The notes: generated from the letters alone by a model not told the origin. 64,000 bases of DNA from Pseudomonas putida S13.1.2 (GCF_000498395.2 NZ_CP010979.1:2542001-2606000), one strand, 5' to 3'. Positions 49,501-58,988 are shown, counted from the stretch's first letter. Made by a program: numbers and translations.

Positions 49501-51480
49501 GAAGCCGAGCAGCGCGCCCTCAACCGTGATCTCAACCGCTGGGTTGGCACCTCGCGCACCCTGGATGAACGCTTTGATCGCCAGCAATTCACCGAGCGGC
49601 TGATGAGTGCTTCGCGGCGTGAAGGTGGCGCGCAACGCGCAGTGCTTGTGCTGAGCCACATGCAACTGGAAGCACTGCCAGCGTTCACTGCCCGTATGCC
49701 GCATATCCGGCAACTCGTCATTGATGGGTTGCAAATGCGGCGCCTGGAGGGTGGCTTCCTGGCAAACTTCCCTGACCTGGACACCCTGGAAATCATCGGC
49801 AACCCGGAGATTGACGCTGAAACATTGTTCGAGGCGCTCAAGTCTGCCCCACGGCTACGCGAACTGGGCCTGACAGGCAATGGCTTGACTACGCTTTCAG
49901 CCACTGCCCAGCAGGCCATCGGGGCGATGCCTGGCCTGCGGGTACTGGGCCTCAGCCGTAACCGGCTGCGGCTCGATGACGCCAGTCTTGCCTTCCTGAC
50001 GCGCTTGCCCCTGGATGCACTCGGCCTGGGCCACAACCAGATCACACTGGATGAACGCCTTGCCGCCCAGTTTCAGGACATGATCCACCCCAAGGTGCTG
50101 CACATGCCTCGCAACCCATTGCAGCTGGCGCCCGACCTGCGCTTCATGGCCCGCCTCAGCCACCTGGACCTTGAGCGTTGCGAACTGCAGCAGTGGCCCG
50201 ACAGCCTGACAATCCTCATGAGCCAGCCCCAGTACCAGCTGCGCTATCTGAACCTCTCCTCCAACCGTATTCGTACCGTGCCAGACTTGTCAGGTGTACT
50301 GCGCACCCCGTTCGCCCGCGATGTGGCCGCGCGCTTGCCCGAGCGCCGCTGGCTGTTCAACTACAACACACTGGAAGCCGAGGCACGTGCGCGCCTGGGC
50401 AGTAGTGGCGTCAATGTATTCGAGCACGCAGAAGACGTACCGCCGTGGCAAGGTTTTATCCGTGGCGGCGCGAGCAGTGCCGAAGAGCAGCTGTGGAGCG
50501 ATCTGTTTGACCAAGGTGAAAACGCAGCGTTGCTGGGGGTGCTCGAACGTGTTGCCCAGTCGGCAGAAGCGCGGCGTGATGCCGAGGCGCTGAGGGAGCG
50601 TGTATGGGAGCTGCTGGATGATGCTGCCCACGACACCGTGTTGCGCGAACGCCTCGCCACCGTGGCCGGGGACTTCCCCCCAACCTGCGGCGACGCAGGA
50701 GCCGACGCCTTCAGTGCCTTGGAGATAGAAGTGCTGGCCCACCACGCTGCCGGTCATGCCGGTAGTCGGCCGGCCGATCTGCTGAACCTGTATCGAAAAT
50801 TGTATCGACGCGATCAGGTCAATCAACTGGCGGACCGCATCAGCTGGAGACGGTCCTTGCGCAAGCAGGCGTTGCTCGATGATGCCTACGACGAAGATCT
50901 ACCCTCATACGATGTGCTCGACGAGCCCTCTGCCTTTCCGGACTCCGCCCTGGAAACCGGGCTGGTGGACGATATCGAGCTGCGCCTGGCCTTGCGCCAG
51001 TCCTTGGCTACCGTGCTGGACTACCCTGAGCCCAGCAGCGGCATGCTGCACCGCAGCACGGCCAGGATCAACCGGGCAATCATCGACAAGGTGAAAGCTG
51101 CGGTCCTTGTGCTGGATACGGATGCCACCGCTCGAGAGCAATGGTTGAACCGGCAGCCGGGCTGGGTTGAGTACCTGAAGCGAGAGCATGCAGCGCAGTT
51201 CAGCCTGATTACCGACTTTTGGCGCCCAGGCCTGGACTACCTGTATTACTGCCTGGATGAAACCGCTGACCCGGTGACGTCCCTGGACAGTTCCTTGCTC
51301 CGAGCCCTGGCCAGCGTCATGCCTGAAAGCCCATTGGATGCCAGCGGCATTCTGCGACGCGTGGCGATCAACGAGCAGCAGTATCGCCAGGGGGTGGACG
51401 TGCTGACCGCCGAGCAGCAACAGGTTGAAACCGGTCTATTGACCAGCCTCACTCGCCAACTGCAGACACTCGGCAGTTAA
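46591..51480 (+). CDS. Giant LRR effector-like protein with C-terminal NEL E3 ubiquitin ligase domain (copy 1)
   Basis: This protein of about 1629 residues has no signal peptide. Residues 1 to about 450 resemble the dermonecrotic-toxin-like (DUF6543) region, with the typical SLLEAALHNFEG and FGIPVHEILFIGPD. A hydrophobic segment follows near residues 430-520. Residues about 1020-1240 hold leucine-rich repeats (LRELGLTGNGLTTL, LRVLGLSRNRL, LRYLNLSSNRI). The C-terminus from about 1270 matches the NEL domain, with probable catalytic Cys1366 in PPTCGDAGADAF (the CxD motif of IpaH/SspH ligases). ATG 46591 aligns with the start of the paralogue. Target and delivery route are unknown. Confidence 0.85.
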   Translation: MTHPTPLHQSQITRTLPKWSKVLHPAHTHKVLQSLRKDYLAEDGSPYSWYAAADEPAREQLRSAIETRDKRLVQVRQALAGFKDIIGFCTPLLTERLKVSVPVDRAQYVFQPFEPDANIWVGVPDVETPLVPHLEVDVLATRPVGEPQTRSLLEAALHNFEGLAEVGAYSRLTSAAGSATLLPDLTMADFVNHCRALDLGKRYQEHLLATHEGANRAEVQRRSIAASREALRVQALIAKLKGLLSKPGLDALGQLCDGEPHPTYEKQPLHCWNFSLFGIPVHEILFIGPDNPDRKNPCVLYMPGDSEHPIREFASRQEAGKHLRSRLLQSEFRRTVVHFAYKDRQKELADKLEHALFETDEAGRRKPRNMPVLPFTPSPIRTDPWATLYNAHLARMKADAKTIAVPTAEVDARARDKRLKHWLELGMNMLNVAAFFVPGLNTVMLGVFAYDLMSSVFTGFEAWEQGDTRQALAQLESLAINAAVIAGFATGAKIVQASGFVDALTSVWHEDKELLWHPDMTPYASTAAIPEGAQPDLLGHVHIDGKTYLKLDGTLYEVFQDAEQQWHVRHPDDAQAYAPRLLHHGNARWQLAHEQPLEWDREQLMRRLGGYGAGLDERELDTALRSTGTDQAVLRRAHAAGLRPPALLLDTLQRLQLDNQAQQIITRVRHGLPLAAYENFALPELLRLPGWPEGHVLKVYQGPEPWGESVHYGPVHPVGQVEIEVTRNDLDNGQLSQTVLAQMGEKAVLQVLGDTPTEHRSSALNNLLAEHLEQHRGALLSSLQQSHRPTLPPTAQPLARQFPGLPDSALEALLANIGNAERESLTNGRVPLRIAEEARLLQARARLDRAILGIFRPSLANDDSQRLQQALQAEHPQADSAQLLQLALGDRQHCASLLGQQPINPRFRSPLRLANGQLGYPLSGRGLHGRALPAARRLRALYPELSSQQISVLQTELAQGGDLGSAISQLEAEQRALNRDLNRWVGTSRTLDERFDRQQFTERLMSASRREGGAQRAVLVLSHMQLEALPAFTARMPHIRQLVIDGLQMRRLEGGFLANFPDLDTLEIIGNPEIDAETLFEALKSAPRLRELGLTGNGLTTLSATAQQAIGAMPGLRVLGLSRNRLRLDDASLAFLTRLPLDALGLGHNQITLDERLAAQFQDMIHPKVLHMPRNPLQLAPDLRFMARLSHLDLERCELQQWPDSLTILMSQPQYQLRYLNLSSNRIRTVPDLSGVLRTPFARDVAARLPERRWLFNYNTLEAEARARLGSSGVNVFEHAEDVPPWQGFIRGGASSAEEQLWSDLFDQGENAALLGVLERVAQSAEARRDAEALRERVWELLDDAAHDTVLRERLATVAGDFPPTCGDAGADAFSALEIEVLAHHAAGHAGSRPADLLNLYRKLYRRDQVNQLADRISWRRSLRKQALLDDAYDEDLPSYDVLDEPSAFPDSALETGLVDDIELRLALRQSLATVLDYPEPSSGMLHRSTARINRAIIDKVKAAVLVLDTDATAREQWLNRQPGWVEYLKREHAAQFSLITDFWRPGLDYLYYCLDETADPVTSLDSSLLRALASVMPESPLDASGILRRVAINEQQYRQGVDVLTAEQQQVETGLLTSLTRQLQTLGS

Positions 51481-51581
51481 ACCGTACTCGGTCGCCGCGC
51501 AGGTCTTCAAAGAGGCCTGCCGGCCATCTACCTGGCAGAACACACGCCGACACCCGCATACGCCCGACCTGGGCAGGCAAT

Positions 51582-51593
51582 TATCTACCGCAC
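51582..51593 (+). promoter_or_regulatory. Conserved upstream 12-mer of toxin-like genes (copy 2)
   Basis: TATCTACCGCAC is identical to the sequence at 46525-46536 and lies 64 bases before the second giant gene. Its presence in the 165-base gap indicates that copy 2 has its own start signal and does not depend only on read-through. Confidence 0.55.
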
Positions 51594-51645
51594 AGAGCGC
51601 CAGCGTATGCGGCCCCATAGCGGCTCCCGTCCATGGAGTGCCGAC

Positions 51646-54600
51646 ATGAGCCACACCCCTTATCACCACGCGCAAATGGTGCGAACCCTGCCCGGCTGGA
51701 GCAAGGCGTTGCACAGCGAGCATGCCAGCCAGATCATGGCGCGCTTGCACAAGGACTACCAGGACAGCCAGGGTAGTACCTGCGCCTGGTATCAACAGGC
51801 AGACGAACCCACCCGCCAGGCCCTTCGCCGCGCCATCGCCAAGCGTGATGCCAGCAACAGGGCCTTGCATGCAGCGCTCGGCAACCTACAGGGCGTGACC
51901 GAGTTCTGCGCCCCCTTGCTGCAAGCACAGCTCGACATCGACACCCCGGTCACCCAGGCGCAATACGTTTATCAAGCCACCACTGTGAAGCAACCAGGCG
52001 GGATGCCCGGGGGCCCGGCAGTGCCGCATGAGCAGGGCGAGATCGTGCCCAAGGGAGCCCCGCAATACCGCAGCCTGCTCGAAGCGGCCCTGCACAATTT
52101 CGAAGGCACTGCCGACACCACGCGGTTCAGCCGCCTGCAGCACAGCCGCCAGGACATCAGGTCCATGGCTGGGCTGACGGTGGCAGGCTTTATCGACCAA
52201 TGTCGGGCGCTGAACCTGGGTCGGCGCTACCAGCAGCACCTTGACCAGGTCTTCGACGGAGCAAACAAAACCGCGTTGCAGCAGCTGGCTATCAACGCCC
52301 GGCGTGACGAGTTTCGTGTGCAAACCCGTATCGCTGCCTGCAAAGGCTACCTCAGCCCCGCCGGCTCTTGCGCGCTGCAAGGCCTGTGTGCCGAAAACGC
52401 CAACCCCACCTATCAAGGCCGCCCCCTGCGTTGCTGGCAGCTGCAGTTGTTTGGCATCCCGATACACGAACTGCTGTTCATCGCGCCCATGCAAAACCGC
52501 AAGCATGACCCGGTATTTCTCTACAACCCGGTGGATGGCGATGCGCTCAGGGAGTTCGCTTCGCTGGGCGATGCACGCAAGTACTTGCGCCAGCAACTGC
52601 TGCAGGACGGCTACCGCAAGCGCTTCGTCGCCCTGGCATTGCAATCACAACAGGCAACGTTGAACAAGCGGCTCGCGCGCGCCCTGTACAGCAACGCTGA
52701 CCAGGATGACGGGGCACAGCTGAAACCTCGCAAGTCGATACACCTGGAATCCATCGACAGAAACCTGCCAGATGCCCCTTGGGCATTACTGGAATCCAGC
52801 CACCTTGCCCGCCTGAGAGCGGATGCTCGCCGGGTCGCGGTGCCCACCGAAGATGTCGACGCCAGGGTACGCTTGCAGAACATCGAATACTGGCTGGACC
52901 TGGGCATGACCGTGCTGAATGTGGCAGCGATGGTCGTGCCATGCCTGAACCCGATCATGCTGACCCTCGGCGCCGCGCAGATCATGGGCAGTGTGTTCGA
53001 GGGCATCTCGGCCTGGGAGGAAGGTGACAATGACGAGGCTGCAGCCCAGCTTGAATCGGTGTTGCTGAACATTGTGACGGTGGCTGCCGTAGGTGCCGGT
53101 AGCGTGGTGCTGAAGGCCTCCGGCTTCGTCGACGCCATGCAGAGCATCGTCAAGGATGGCAAGGACTACCTGTGGAACGCCACGTTGCAGGACCATGCAA
53201 GCCCGGTGTCGATTGCCGAAGACCTCGCACCGGATGTACAGGGCCGCTATACGGTGGACGGGCGCCACTACATACGCATCGAGGGCGTTGTGTACGAACA
53301 GTTGCAGGAACGCGGCCAATGGCGGATTCCTCACCCGCAAGACCCGCAGGCCTATCGGCCAGTGGTTCGGGACAATGGCGCAGGCGCGTGGCGCGCGGCA
53401 CACGAGGTGCCACTGGAGTGGGATGACCTGCAGCTGTTGCGGCGCTTGGGGCCGATCAGTGAAGGGCTGGGTGACAGCGAGTTGCAGGCGGCACTGCAGT
53501 GCTCAGGGGTGCAAGGCAATGAACTTCGCCAAACCCAGGTCGCCGCGCAGCATCCCCCCGCCTTGCTGGCCGACGCACTCGACCGACTGAAAGCGCGAAA
53601 CCAGGCCAGTCTGCCCGAAGAAGCCGGGCCACTGGCCAGGCAGTTCCCGGGCCTGACGCAGCGTGCCATTGGGCAGATCATGGCCAGGACCTGCGCCCGT
53701 GAACGTCTGCTATTGGGACAAGGCAGGGTACCCTTGCGCGTCGCCGAAGAAGCCCGGGCCTTGCAGGCACACGCCCGCCTGAGCAGGGCCTTGCTGGGGC
53801 TCTGGCGACCTGACCTGGCCACTGCCGACAGTGGCGTGCTGGATGCCGCGCTCAAAGCCGAGCACCCTGGCCTCGATGCACGACAACGTTATGAAATGGC
53901 GGTCGCCGATCGCCTGCATGCAGCCAGGCTGATCGGGCAGCAGCCGATCAGGCCAGGCTACCGTTCACCGATGCGCCTGGCCGATGGGCGCATCGGCTAC
54001 CCACTCAGTGGAAGGCTGCCTTGGGCGAATACTGCAGATCGACGCCTGCGTGCGCTCTACCCTGGCCTGAGCGCAAGCGAGCGCAATACCTTGCGGGGCC
54101 AACTACGCCAGCGCGGTAGTGTCGCGGCGCAGCTCAGGGCGCTGGAGATCGAGCGTGACGCCCTCGACGTCACGCTGCGCACCTGGGTGAACCAGAGCAC
54201 TGAAACCCAACGCGACAGCAGCGGCGTGGTCCGAGATCTGTTAAATGCAGCCTGGCGTCGTGACGACCCTGACAACCTGACGCTGCAGCTGCTGCACATC
54301 GACACGCTGCCATCGTTGCCGGCTCGCTTCGATCACATCACCACCCTGAACATTCGCGCCACCGGCATCCGCGAGCTGCCCGCAGACTTTTTCCAGAGCT
54401 TCCCCTCCCTGCGCACACTGCGCCTGGCGCTAAGCCCGGAACTCGACTTCGAAGGCCTGTTCCAGGCACTGGCCTGCACCCCGCAACTGGAAGTACTGGA
54501 ACTGGGCAACAACCAGCTCGGCAGCCTGACCGAGGTGATGCGTCAGCGCCTGGGAGGCCTTACCCGCCTGCGCCGGTTGAGCCTGCGTCTGAACAGGTTG

Positions 54601-56124
54601 CAACTTGCCGAAGCCGACTTGCAGACCCTTGCACAACTCCCCCTCGAAAACCTTGATCTGGAGAACAACCACATTGTGCTGAGTGAAGCCCTGGCAGCAC
54701 GTTTCGCCGGCCTGCGCAGCCTGCGCGACCTGCGCCTGACCAACAACCCACTGGGGCAGGCGCCCGACGTGAGCGGCCTGTCGTCCCTGGCCAACTTGCA
54801 GTTACGCAACTGCGGCCTGCGTGAATGGCCGCGCGGCCTCACCTCATTAATGACGCAGGCGGACCTGCAGTTGCGTCACCTCAGCCTGAGCTACAACCCG
54901 ATCGAACAATTGCCGGACCTCGATCAGGTACTGACCAGTCCCTTTGCCGACGCCCTGCGTGTGCCAGGTCGCGATACCTTCTGGGACTTCAACGAAAACA
55001 ACCTGGGCGCCGAAAGTATCCGCCGCCTGCGCACGGCTGGCGTCGAAGTGCACGGCGGCGATGAGCTGTCGGATATCAGTGTGGACTTCTGGCTCGTGGA
55101 TGCCAGCCCGGAACAGGCGCAGCTCTGGGACGAGCTGTTCGAGGGTGACGCAAACCAGCATTTGCGCGAAGTGGTCGAACGCATGGCGCACTCGCGGCAA
55201 GCCGAGCGCAACGTGCGCGGGCTGAGCCGGCAGGTCTGGCAGCTGCTTGAACAGGCTGGGCGAGACGAGGCATTGCGCACCCATCTGGACAATGTCGCGC
55301 AAGACTACCCGCCCACCTGTGGCGACGCTGGTACCGATGCATTCAGTGCCCTCGAGCTCGAAGCCCAGGTGTTCAGGCAACTGGCCGAGGAAGCGGAGCG
55401 CCCTGTCTACCTGTTCAACTTTTTCCGAAACCTCTACCGCCGAGAAATGGTCAACGCCCTGGCCGAACGGATCCAGCTCGCCCGCCAGGCCCGCCAGGCG
55501 CGTTTGCTGGAGCTGGAACGGCTGCCCGCCCAGGCTCAGCCCGCAAGGCTCGACGTGCCTGAGCTGGACCGCCTGGACGAACTGAGTGACAACGCCCTAC
55601 TCACTGGCGGCACGGACCTGATAGAAATACGCCTGGCCTTGCGCCAGTCACTGGCAGAACCGCTCAATTTCCCGGAAACCAGCCAAGGCATGCTCTATCG
55701 CCAAGAAGCGATGATCTCGGCACGTGTGGCCAGCAATGTCGAACGCGCTGTCCTGCGGCTCGACGATACCGCTACAGAACGCAGGGCCTGGGTTGCGCGG
55801 CAGCCCAGCTGGCAGCGTTACCTTGCCCAACGTTTCGCCAGCCGCTTCACAGCGCTTGACGAGCGTTGGTACCAAGGCATGCAGTACCTGGACTATTGCC
55901 TGGATGCCGAGAGCGAAGCGGTCACTTCGTTGGATGGCGCGGTGCTGCAGGCCCTCACCGACGCACTGCCCGCGCCACCGCTGGATGCAAACGGCCAACT
56001 GCACAGAATGGACCTGGGTAGCCAGGCTTACGACGTGGCCAGCCGGCGCCTGAATGCCGGGCGTGACCAACAACGCGAAGCGTTGTTTGAAACGCTCACC
56101 CGCGCGCAAGACCCGAACAACTGA
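51646..56124 (+). CDS. Giant LRR effector-like protein with C-terminal NEL E3 ubiquitin ligase domain (copy 2)
   Basis: This protein of about 1492 residues is a paralogue of the preceding gene product along its whole length. It shares the DUF6543-like region (SLLEAALHNFEG, FGIPIHELLFIAPM), the leucine-rich repeats (about residues 880-1095: LEVLELGNNQLGSL, LRRLSLRLNRL, LENLDLENNHI) and the NEL domain with probable catalytic Cys1225 in PPTCGDAGTDAF. It lacks a block of roughly 130 residues before the LARQFPGL motif that copy 1 has. ATG 51646, with GGAG upstream, is preferred over the start at 51607. Ubiquitin ligase activity implies a eukaryotic target cell. Confidence 0.85.
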   Translation: MSHTPYHHAQMVRTLPGWSKALHSEHASQIMARLHKDYQDSQGSTCAWYQQADEPTRQALRRAIAKRDASNRALHAALGNLQGVTEFCAPLLQAQLDIDTPVTQAQYVYQATTVKQPGGMPGGPAVPHEQGEIVPKGAPQYRSLLEAALHNFEGTADTTRFSRLQHSRQDIRSMAGLTVAGFIDQCRALNLGRRYQQHLDQVFDGANKTALQQLAINARRDEFRVQTRIAACKGYLSPAGSCALQGLCAENANPTYQGRPLRCWQLQLFGIPIHELLFIAPMQNRKHDPVFLYNPVDGDALREFASLGDARKYLRQQLLQDGYRKRFVALALQSQQATLNKRLARALYSNADQDDGAQLKPRKSIHLESIDRNLPDAPWALLESSHLARLRADARRVAVPTEDVDARVRLQNIEYWLDLGMTVLNVAAMVVPCLNPIMLTLGAAQIMGSVFEGISAWEEGDNDEAAAQLESVLLNIVTVAAVGAGSVVLKASGFVDAMQSIVKDGKDYLWNATLQDHASPVSIAEDLAPDVQGRYTVDGRHYIRIEGVVYEQLQERGQWRIPHPQDPQAYRPVVRDNGAGAWRAAHEVPLEWDDLQLLRRLGPISEGLGDSELQAALQCSGVQGNELRQTQVAAQHPPALLADALDRLKARNQASLPEEAGPLARQFPGLTQRAIGQIMARTCARERLLLGQGRVPLRVAEEARALQAHARLSRALLGLWRPDLATADSGVLDAALKAEHPGLDARQRYEMAVADRLHAARLIGQQPIRPGYRSPMRLADGRIGYPLSGRLPWANTADRRLRALYPGLSASERNTLRGQLRQRGSVAAQLRALEIERDALDVTLRTWVNQSTETQRDSSGVVRDLLNAAWRRDDPDNLTLQLLHIDTLPSLPARFDHITTLNIRATGIRELPADFFQSFPSLRTLRLALSPELDFEGLFQALACTPQLEVLELGNNQLGSLTEVMRQRLGGLTRLRRLSLRLNRLQLAEADLQTLAQLPLENLDLENNHIVLSEALAARFAGLRSLRDLRLTNNPLGQAPDVSGLSSLANLQLRNCGLREWPRGLTSLMTQADLQLRHLSLSYNPIEQLPDLDQVLTSPFADALRVPGRDTFWDFNENNLGAESIRRLRTAGVEVHGGDELSDISVDFWLVDASPEQAQLWDELFEGDANQHLREVVERMAHSRQAERNVRGLSRQVWQLLEQAGRDEALRTHLDNVAQDYPPTCGDAGTDAFSALELEAQVFRQLAEEAERPVYLFNFFRNLYRREMVNALAERIQLARQARQARLLELERLPAQAQPARLDVPELDRLDELSDNALLTGGTDLIEIRLALRQSLAEPLNFPETSQGMLYRQEAMISARVASNVERAVLRLDDTATERRAWVARQPSWQRYLAQRFASRFTALDERWYQGMQYLDYCLDAESEAVTSLDGAVLQALTDALPAPPLDANGQLHRMDLGSQAYDVASRRLNAGRDQQREALFETLTRAQDPNN

Positions 56125-56172
56125 AGCTCTTATTTGGACAGGTTTACCTGAAGTCTCTCAGTCAAGCCATTT

Positions 56173-56277
56173 GGGGCCGCTTTGCGGCCCTTCGCGGGCA
56201 CGCCCGCTCCCACCAGGACGGCGCATTCCTGAACCTGTGGGAGCGGGCGTGCCCGCGAAGGGCTGCAGAGCAGCCCC
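56173..56277. repeat. REP pair, second sequence type (GCGGGCAC-GCCCGC)
   Basis: Two inverted units contain GGGAGCGGGCGTGCCCGCGA and end in GC-rich hairpins. This type differs from the GGCCTTGTGTCGCGA type but is close to the one hit by the IS110 element. It separates the convergent toxin-like and helicase genes. Confidence 0.92.
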
Positions 56278-56297
56278 GGTAATACCTGGATTTTGGC

Positions 56298-58769
56298 CTA
56301 CTGCCCACGCAGGTCTTCGAAAAAGGCCTGCCTGCCATCCACCTGGCTCGACGCCCTTGGGGCAGCCGCCGCTTCACCATTGGCGGCCTCGACATGCCAG
56401 TAGCAGTGCTGTACCGCGCGGGTCACCGCCACGTAGGCAAGGCGCTGCACTTCTTCTTTCTGCGCCGTATCGAACGGTTGGGCATCACCGGCCTTGCCCA
56501 GACCGGCCTGGCGGTACACCTGGTTCTTGTAGGGCGAGCTGGTCAGGTACTGGCAGTCGCCCAGCATGAACACCGCATCGGCCTGCAAGCCCTTGGCACT
56601 GTGGTAGGTCAGCTGGCGCAGCCGGCGCTGTTCGGCCGGCAATGCTGCTTCGGCGTGCAGCACGCTTTGCAGGTGCTCGTTCATCAAGGCCCTGTCGCTG
56701 CCCTTGCGGTACAGCATCATCACCGTCTCGCCCCGCTGGTAGTGCTCGATCAGCGTTTCCCCCAGGGCGGCCTCGTCACGGTCGAATACCTTGACCGCAG
56801 AGCCCGGCAATTCGGCTGCCGGGCCACTGGCGCGGGCTTTCTTGCCGGCAATCGCCGGGGTGCCTTTGACCAGGTGCTCGGCCGCGTCGATCACCTGCTG
56901 CTGGCAGCGGTAGTTGTCGACCAGCATCACCCGCGTGTTGGCCGGCGACGGGAAGGCTTTGGTGAATTCCATGAAGTACTTGGGCGAACTGCCCCGCCAG
57001 CCATAGATCGACTGCCAGTCGTCACCCACGCACAGCAGCGACGAATGCTGGGCATGGCGCCCGGTGTGCATGGTCGGGCCACGTCGGCGGATTTCAGCAA
57101 GGCTGGCGCGCAGCCAGCTGACGATCTGCGGCGACACGTCCTGGAACTCGTCGATCATCAGGTGTGCCAGAGGCCGCAACAACGGGTCGGGCAGCAGTTG
57201 CAGGTTTTCCGGGTTGTTCTCGCTGAACAGGGCGAACATGCGGTTGTAGCTCATCACCGGCGGCGACTGATCCAGCAGGTGTGCTTCCAGGGCCTTCCAG
57301 TACAGGGCCAGGGCCTCGAAAAACAAGGCATCGCTGTCGCCAGACGGGAAGCTCATCGCCGCCACCGCGTTGTTCACGTCCAGGCCAAGGTTCTCGATGA
57401 AGTTGGCCGCGCCGACAAAGGCGTCCAGCAACGGCGCCGGTGCCAGCTCGCCCTTGACCTTGTACTCGAACCCCGGGCCGGCCACGGCATCGCCAGCCAG
57501 CGAAGCGGCCAGGCGGCGGGCCATGGCGTAATTGTCGAGCCAGATCAACGGCCGATCGCAGAAGGCCTGCAACAGGGTGCGCTTGACCGCCCACTCGGCA
57601 CGCACCGCCAACTTGGCACCGGGGCGCTGGTACTGCGCGCTCTCTGCAGGGTCGAAGCCCAGCACGACCAGAGGCCCTTGGCCAGCCAGGCGGCCATGCA
57701 CATGGAAGCGGCTGCCACGGATGTCGACAGTTTCGCGGCAAGGCTCGATGCCCTTGATTGGCCAGGCGCCGGCGGCGAACCACAGGTCCTCGATTACGTC
57801 GCACAATTCTTCGTCGCGCTGGGCCGCCAACTGGGTCACCTGTGCGCGCTTTTGCACGTCGGGGTTGTTCGGGTCCAGTGGTTTGAGTTGCAAGGCTTCG
57901 TTGCGCAACAGGCCGACCAGCTCGGCAAAACGCGGGCTCTCGCCCAGCACGCTGCTGTAGCACTGGTTCAGCTGCTGACGCTGGGCATCGTTAAGGCGCA
58001 GGTCGAACGGGTTGCTGTCCGCCTCGGCTTCACGCCCGGCAGGCATTTCGTTGCCCAGTGTTTCGAATGCGCGCACCTGGCCAAAGCCCGGCAGGCTGCG
58101 CACCAGCGGCAGGATGCGCGAATGGAAGGTACGCACCAGCTCGCGGGCCTGCACCGGTTGCAGGTTGATCTGCCATAAGGCAAATACCTGCAGCAGGCGC
58201 TTGATGAAGTCCTTGCGCGACTCGCGAGTGAACGTGACCACGGTCATCGCGTCCAGCTCGTAACCCAGATAATGGCGCAGCAGCAGGATGCGCAACACCA
58301 GCGACGTGGACTTGCCTGCCCCGGCCCCGGCCACCACACAGGTGGACGGGGTGTCACTGAAGATCAGCTTCCACTGTGCGGCGCTGGGTTGCGCCTCGGC
58401 GGGCAGGCGCTGGGCGACATCGGCCTTGAAGCGTTTTTTCAGCTCGGCCGTCAGCGGCAGGCGCCAGTCGTCGAACAGGTTGTCGTCCTGGCCGGGTACC
58501 GCAGCGGTATCGGGGCGCGAATCGCGAATCACCAGCACCTGGCGCCCGGCCTCGTAGCCCTCCACCCGACCGCGCTCGAACCCTTCACGCACGCCATCGG
58601 CATGCCCAGTGTGCTGGCCGGTGGCGTGGCCGAGGAACCACGAGTCGCGATGCTGGGCCTGCAGGCGGGTCAGGCCACGCCCCAGCAGGCGGGCGACCAG
58701 GCGGCGGAACCAGGGCAATTGGGCAGGAGGGGTAAGGTCGGCGGGGGCCTGGGGTTGCTCGTGGGCCAC
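56298..58769 (-). CDS. UvrD/Rep-like superfamily 1 DNA helicase
   Basis: This protein of about 823 residues carries the superfamily 1A motifs: Walker A GAGAGKST near residue 148, TFTRESRKDF (Ia), IDEFQDVSP (II) near residue 536, CVGDDWQSIYGWRGS (III), TYHSAKGLQADAVF (V) and LAYVAVTRAVQHCYW (VI). The first 140 residues are an additional region ahead of the helicase core. This is reminiscent of helicase IV (HelD), whose N-terminal domain also precedes the ATPase. GTG 58769 is preferred over the upstream start at 58814 because GGAG lies five bases before it. It is expected to act in recombination or repair. Confidence 0.87.
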   Translation of the reverse strand: MAHEQPQAPADLTPPAQLPWFRRLVARLLGRGLTRLQAQHRDSWFLGHATGQHTGHADGVREGFERGRVEGYEAGRQVLVIRDSRPDTAAVPGQDDNLFDDWRLPLTAELKKRFKADVAQRLPAEAQPSAAQWKLIFSDTPSTCVVAGAGAGKSTSLVLRILLLRHYLGYELDAMTVVTFTRESRKDFIKRLLQVFALWQINLQPVQARELVRTFHSRILPLVRSLPGFGQVRAFETLGNEMPAGREAEADSNPFDLRLNDAQRQQLNQCYSSVLGESPRFAELVGLLRNEALQLKPLDPNNPDVQKRAQVTQLAAQRDEELCDVIEDLWFAAGAWPIKGIEPCRETVDIRGSRFHVHGRLAGQGPLVVLGFDPAESAQYQRPGAKLAVRAEWAVKRTLLQAFCDRPLIWLDNYAMARRLAASLAGDAVAGPGFEYKVKGELAPAPLLDAFVGAANFIENLGLDVNNAVAAMSFPSGDSDALFFEALALYWKALEAHLLDQSPPVMSYNRMFALFSENNPENLQLLPDPLLRPLAHLMIDEFQDVSPQIVSWLRASLAEIRRRGPTMHTGRHAQHSSLLCVGDDWQSIYGWRGSSPKYFMEFTKAFPSPANTRVMLVDNYRCQQQVIDAAEHLVKGTPAIAGKKARASGPAAELPGSAVKVFDRDEAALGETLIEHYQRGETVMMLYRKGSDRALMNEHLQSVLHAEAALPAEQRRLRQLTYHSAKGLQADAVFMLGDCQYLTSSPYKNQVYRQAGLGKAGDAQPFDTAQKEEVQRLAYVAVTRAVQHCYWHVEAANGEAAAAPRASSQVDGRQAFFEDLRGQ

Positions 58770-58988
58770 GGTCACTCCGTTGAAAAACAAAAACAGCCGG
58801 CATGTTCGCCGCATCGACGGAAAATCGCCAGCGAATGCTTGCAGATCAGTGGATTAGGCGATGAAGCGAGTCAGGAATCGCTGAAAAAACATCTATTAAC
58901 TTGATTGTTTTAAGCCGATATTTACGCTTATTTTCGATGTTTTGTTAGCGCATCATGGCCTCATTCCACTGATTCAAGGAGCACGATC

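Noticed and set aside
46591..56124. Recent horizontal island or phage carrying the two giant genes
   Set aside because: Base composition looks like that of the neighbours, and no integrase, tRNA or attachment repeat was seen around them.
56394..58178. 594-residue plus-strand frame
   Set aside because: Antisense to the UvrD-like helicase, which has all its motifs; no motif in this frame.
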